A DNA stretch of 64,000 nucleotides, from the NCBI GenBank assembly GCA_019638385.1, contig JAHBTW010000009.1, positions 120,220-184,219 on the forward strand, given 5' to 3'. The first letter of the stretch is position 1; the number at the start of each line of letters is the position of its first letter. A program made the translations under genes and the position numbers. Under the pieces are notes generated by a model. It ran no database searches and was not told where the DNA came from. It saw nothing but the letters and a program-made list of their open reading frames with translations. The DNA comes from Saprospiraceae bacterium (GTDB lineage: Bacteria; Bacteroidota; Bacteroidia; Chitinophagales; Saprospiraceae). Shown here piece after piece: positions 60,637-64,000 of the stretch.

Positions 60637-63600
60637 CTACCCTTTCATCTGCTTCAGCACCTCCTCAATGGCCCGATCCAATTGCGGGTCTTTGCCCTCT
60701 AAGCGATCTTTGAAAGTATTCTTCACCGAAATATCGGGCGCCACGCCTATTTTTTCTAAGTTCTTACCATCGAGGGTATAGCAGCCCCAGGAAGGCAGGC
60801 GGTAAAAAGAGCCGTCCACTAATCCTTTGCCGGAGGTGAAGATGATCCATCGATACGTTTCTGTGCCGATGATTTTGCCCAATTTCAATGTTTTGAAACC
60901 CTCCGCCGTCATTTCTGCATCGCTGAGGCTTTGTTCGTTGATGAGCAGCACGATGGGCTTGGCGGCCGGGCCGAAATTGCTCTGTTGGGTCAATTGGCCT
61001 TCGCGGTATTTCCATTGCAGATAGGGGCGCTGGGAGAGGAAGCGGAGTACCTCATCGTGTACGTTGCCGCCGGTGTTCCAGCGCAGGTCGAGGATGAGGC
61101 CGTCGCGGTAAGCGCCTTCCGACACCATTTCCCGCAGGAAGCGGTTGAGTTCTCCTGTGCCCATATCCTTCATGTGTACATAAGCGATGCGTTTGCGGCT
61201 GCGCTCATCCACCTGGCGTTGGCACTCGGCTTCCCATTCATCGTACAGCAAATCGCGGATATCGAAGTAGGACTGCGGTTGCAATTTTATCTCAACGCGC
61301 TCTTCGCCCCGGCGGAAGCGCAGGGTTAGTTCCTCGTCCAAAGAAGGTTGGGAGAAATACATTTCGCGATTGATGGCGGGGTCAACGGCCTGCCCGTTTA
61401 CATGAGTAAGCACATCGCCGGGCAGCAGGGGCGCGGCATTACGGGCGGCGGGGCCGTCGGTCACTAAACGCCGGACGCGATAGGGGGCGTTGTCTTCAAA
61501 TTCGATCCCCGTACCGAGGCTGCGGGTTTTGTAAAAAATGGTTTCTTCCTCACCGCCCGAATTGAATCCGAAGTGAGACGTATTGAGTTCGCCGAGCATA
61601 TCGTTGGTGAGGCGGCGCAGGTCGGCGCGGGTATTTACATGAGGCAGCCAGGCGGCATAGCGGTCGCGCATGGCAGGCCAGTTGATGCCGTGGAAGGTTT
61701 CGTCGTAGAAATTCTCCTCCATGTTGGCCCAGGTTTCAAAAAACATCTGCCGGAATTCGTCCTGCAGGTTCCGGCGGAAGGTGTAGTTGATGTCTATTTT
61801 TTCGGTTTTGTTGCCGCCGAGGTCTAAGGTATGAATGTTGCCGCCGAGGTAGGCGTAGAACTTTCCGTCCACTTCGCGGATATTGGTCACGAAACCTTCG
61901 GCCACTTTTTCAATCTTGGTTTCTGCAAAGGGTTCGGTCACAATTTTCCAGAGCGCATTGCGGCCCCGCTCGTGATTGGACAGCATCAGCACCGTGGTCT
62001 TATCGTCTTTTTGGGAAACGTGCAAGATGTTTTGCGTGCCAAATACCGGCCCTGCCGATTCCATATATTTCATCAAATCAGCATCTGCCACGGTAATGAC
62101 AGGCTTTTCCTTTTTCTTATCCTTGGCGGCTTTGCTCGTATCGGGTTCGGCAAACAACTCGGCGAATTTATCGGAGCGAAACGGGCGTTCGGTCACGGTA
62201 TTCAACGGCATCCGAAACACATCGGGGTCGCGCAGGCCGTAAGGATAGGACGGCTGCGTGCGATTAGAGTTGAAATACACCGCTTTGCCGTCGGGCGACC
62301 ACACCGGGCCGGCCTCTGTGACGGCGGTGTTGGTCAGGTTGCGAATTTGCCGCGTTTCCACATCCACCACCAACACGTCGCGCTCAAAGTTGCGGTAGGC
62401 GGTGAAGAGGACGTGTCGGTCGTCGGGGCCGAACTGCGGCGCATCGTTTTGGATGGCCCAAAATTCGTCTTTCACCAACAAGGAGCTTTGGAAAGTTTCC
62501 AGATCGAGCAGGCGCAATTCATCGCGACCGCTCAGATACACGGCTTTCGTTTTGTCGCTGTTGAGGCTGAGCAGGCGGTTGTTGCGGTTGTCGGCCGTGT
62601 GTTGTTTTTCGGGCGCAGAGCCGTCGGCGGCCATGCTGAACCAGTTTTGGTAGCCGTTCATCGTTTGGTTGTAAAGAACGGTTTTATTGTCTTTGAGCCA
62701 CCAGACTTCCAATACGCGCCCCTCGGCGCGGGTGGGCAGTTGCTGTACGAACTTGCCTTTGATGTCGGACACAAAAAGCTCGCCGCGCGAGATGAACGCG
62801 ATTTTTTTGCCGTCGGGCGATATGTCGAATGCGGTGATGTTGCCGGCTGTTTTGAAATCCTGGGGCTGCGCGAGGGTGAGATTGCGCGCCACGCGGATAT
62901 CCACCCGATCTGTTTTACCTGCTTTTACATCGTACCGATGAATTTGGTAATCGCGCTGAAACACGAGGGCGCTGCCGTCGGCGCTCACATTGAGTTGGCG
63001 AATGGAGGTGTTGAAATTGGTGAGGCGCGTTTTTTTGCCCTGCCGGAAGGTGTAGAGATTGTACTCGCCGTTGTGCTCGTCGGAGAGGAAATACACGTTG
63101 CCCTGCCGGTCAATGACGGCATTAAAATCCTTTCCTATATAGTCGGTGTGTACTTTGAACTCGCGGGTTTTCGGGTTCCAGGATTTGATGTCGGGGTTAA
63201 AGGCGCCTTTATAGCCTTTTCGGTGCGCCATGTGGTTGCTTTCCCAACTTTCGTTGAAATAAATCTCTCCGGTTTGCGGATGTACGGCCGGGTTGTGAAC
63301 GGTATTGAAATAGTGTTCAAACAGCCGCTGCGGCGTACCACCTTTCAGGGGCACGGTATAAGTGCTGATGCTGTTGTAGCGCCCGGAAGTGAAATATACG
63401 GTTTGGGAATCCCAACTCCAGCATTCTACGTTGTCAAATGATTCGTGCCAACTGAGCCGCTGCACCTCGCCGCCCGCGACGGGCACAACGAACACATCGG
63501 TGCTGCCGAACTGATTGCTGCTGAAGGCCAGCCACTTGCCGTCGGGCGATACGCGGGGCCGGGTTTCGATGCCGTCCATCGCCGTCACGCGCGTAGCAGG

Positions 63601-63765
63601 GCCGCCGGCAGCGGGCACGCGCCATATATCGGTATCGTAGCTGAAATAAATGGTTTGCCCGTCGGGGCTGAGCGCCGGTTGTTCGGCAAAAAAGACGGCG
63701 CTTTCCTGCGCAGAAAGCAGTGCGCCCAAGCACAACCATAAGGCTGCGAAGAGGTATTTTGTCAT
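60637..63765 (-). CDS. Secreted tricorn-like protease (S41)
   Basis: 1042 residues. Signal peptide MTKYLFAALWLCLGALLSAQ; two seven-bladed propellers (to about 650; SPDGQTIYFSYDTDIWRV, SPDGKWLAFSSNQFGSTD), a helical C1 region, a PDZ domain near 760-850, and an S41 catalytic domain with the nucleophile Ser948 in EQSLSDAEM and a preceding LDLRWNTGGN. Degrades peptides in the periplasm. No T9SS tail. Confidence 0.92.
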   Translation of the reverse strand: MTKYLFAALWLCLGALLSAQESAVFFAEQPALSPDGQTIYFSYDTDIWRVPAAGGPATRVTAMDGIETRPRVSPDGKWLAFSSNQFGSTDVFVVPVAGGEVQRLSWHESFDNVECWSWDSQTVYFTSGRYNSISTYTVPLKGGTPQRLFEHYFNTVHNPAVHPQTGEIYFNESWESNHMAHRKGYKGAFNPDIKSWNPKTREFKVHTDYIGKDFNAVIDRQGNVYFLSDEHNGEYNLYTFRQGKKTRLTNFNTSIRQLNVSADGSALVFQRDYQIHRYDVKAGKTDRVDIRVARNLTLAQPQDFKTAGNITAFDISPDGKKIAFISRGELFVSDIKGKFVQQLPTRAEGRVLEVWWLKDNKTVLYNQTMNGYQNWFSMAADGSAPEKQHTADNRNNRLLSLNSDKTKAVYLSGRDELRLLDLETFQSSLLVKDEFWAIQNDAPQFGPDDRHVLFTAYRNFERDVLVVDVETRQIRNLTNTAVTEAGPVWSPDGKAVYFNSNRTQPSYPYGLRDPDVFRMPLNTVTERPFRSDKFAELFAEPDTSKAAKDKKKEKPVITVADADLMKYMESAGPVFGTQNILHVSQKDDKTTVLMLSNHERGRNALWKIVTEPFAETKIEKVAEGFVTNIREVDGKFYAYLGGNIHTLDLGGNKTEKIDINYTFRRNLQDEFRQMFFETWANMEENFYDETFHGINWPAMRDRYAAWLPHVNTRADLRRLTNDMLGELNTSHFGFNSGGEEETIFYKTRSLGTGIEFEDNAPYRVRRLVTDGPAARNAAPLLPGDVLTHVNGQAVDPAINREMYFSQPSLDEELTLRFRRGEERVEIKLQPQSYFDIRDLLYDEWEAECQRQVDERSRKRIAYVHMKDMGTGELNRFLREMVSEGAYRDGLILDLRWNTGGNVHDEVLRFLSQRPYLQWKYREGQLTQQSNFGPAAKPIVLLINEQSLSDAEMTAEGFKTLKLGKIIGTETYRWIIFTSGKGLVDGSFYRLPSWGCYTLDGKNLEKIGVAPDISVKNTFKDRLEGKDPQLDRAIEEVLKQMKG

Positions 63766-63790
63766 GTCGGTGTGATTTGCGGGGGCTAAC

Positions 63791-64000
63791 TTACTTAGTC
63801 TCTTTTAAAATTGCAACAAATTCCTCTGCTGCCAACACCGATACTCGTGGGAACGAAAGACTCTTCAGGACGTTAAAATGCTTATCATCACTCACTAAGT
63901 ACCTTGCATTACAGGCGATTGCACAATCTGAAAACTTATTGTCGTCCGGATCAGTAGAAATCAAATTCCATTTAAAATAGGTGGTTATCCACTCTTTGTT
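63791..64000 (-). CDS. PIN-family toxin, C-terminal end (cut by window edge)
   Basis: The last 69 codons are visible: DPDDNKFSDCAIACNARYLV, SDDKHFNVLK, then VLAAEEFVAILKETK. This is the C-terminus of VapC-like PIN-domain toxins (COG1569-type), with the Asp pair in DPDD and SDDKH. Its N-terminus and any antitoxin lie outside the window. Confidence 0.8.
   Translation of the reverse strand, partial: NKEWITTYFKWNLISTDPDDNKFSDCAIACNARYLVSDDKHFNVLKSLSFPRVSVLAAEEFVAILKETK

Noticed and set aside
61831..63441. 536-codon plus-strand frame opposite the tricorn-like protease
   Set aside because: Shadow of a clearly real gene; composition unnatural.

Overview
This window looks like a chromosome segment of a Bacteroidota member, most likely close to the Saprospiraceae; that rank is inferred from gene content, not from a marker phylogeny. 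The pointers are -7 promoter boxes of the form TAnnTTTG, two intact cargo proteins and one orphan tail carrying type IX secretion (T9SS) C-terminal sorting domains, a GldC gliding-motility protein, a BshB1-type bacillithiol deacetylase, DUF4293 and DUF4920 proteins, and an isolated atpD-atpC pair. Housekeeping genes are densely packed and intact, whereas the accessory stretches hold decayed elements and many short palindromic intergenic repeats.

Layout. 1-2.6 kb: a cut hemolysin-III family gene, tRNA-Gly(CCC), tRNA-Ser(CGA) whose 3' end is duplicated 177 bp downstream (att-like), a 5'-truncated IS630-family transposase and a small protein with a possible cholesterol-dependent-cytolysin C-terminal domain. 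2.6-9.3 kb: DEAD-box helicase, DUF4920 protein, a secreted MORN-repeat/caspase protein and a secreted zinc metalloprotease with a T9SS tail. 9.3-19 kb: repeats, an orphan T9SS tail, acpP-fabF-rnc, two lipoprotein cyclophilins, polyphosphate glucokinase, a glucosaminidase, an OmpH/Skp chaperone and atpDC. 19-30 kb: a GH5 glycosidase with a T9SS tail, an S9 peptidase directly abutting a nucleoside-type MFS permease, an internally deleted IS3-type element, a broken BrnT-like toxin next to an intact possible antitoxin, rlmD and an SLC45-type transporter.

30-48 kb: an ECF sigma factor, the gcvT / HEAT-cyclophilin / PBP1A cluster, a beta-propeller amidohydrolase, a c-type cytochrome lipoprotein, bshB1, a DUF433-DUF5615 toxin-antitoxin pair, gldC with a TPR membrane protein, and pdhA. 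48-64 kb: DUF4293, a DUF5117/DUF4953-type metalloprotease, a PKD/beta-barrel-like protein, PPK2, a pair of lipoprotein genes sharing promoter, leader and terminator but not mature sequence, an ECF sigma/TPR-anchor operon, psuG with a BamA-like outer-membrane protein, a tricorn-like protease, and a cut PIN-domain gene.

Functional themes. The cell appears to degrade extracellular protein and glycan (T9SS metalloprotease, GH5, S9, tricorn, amidohydrolase), import nucleosides and sugars, and use polyphosphate as a phosphoryl donor (PpgK and PPK2). Three separate envelope lipoproteins carry cyclophilin domains (plain, PKD-fused, HEAT-fused), suggesting heavy investment in periplasmic protein folding. 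The least explained elements are the paired lipoprotein cassettes at 54.9-56.8 kb with the three-copy GGCGCTAACT element beside them, the MORN-caspase protein, the possible antitoxin beside the broken BrnT, and long perfect palindromes that differ between copies by matched changes in both arms. All assignments come from reading the sequence; no database search was run.
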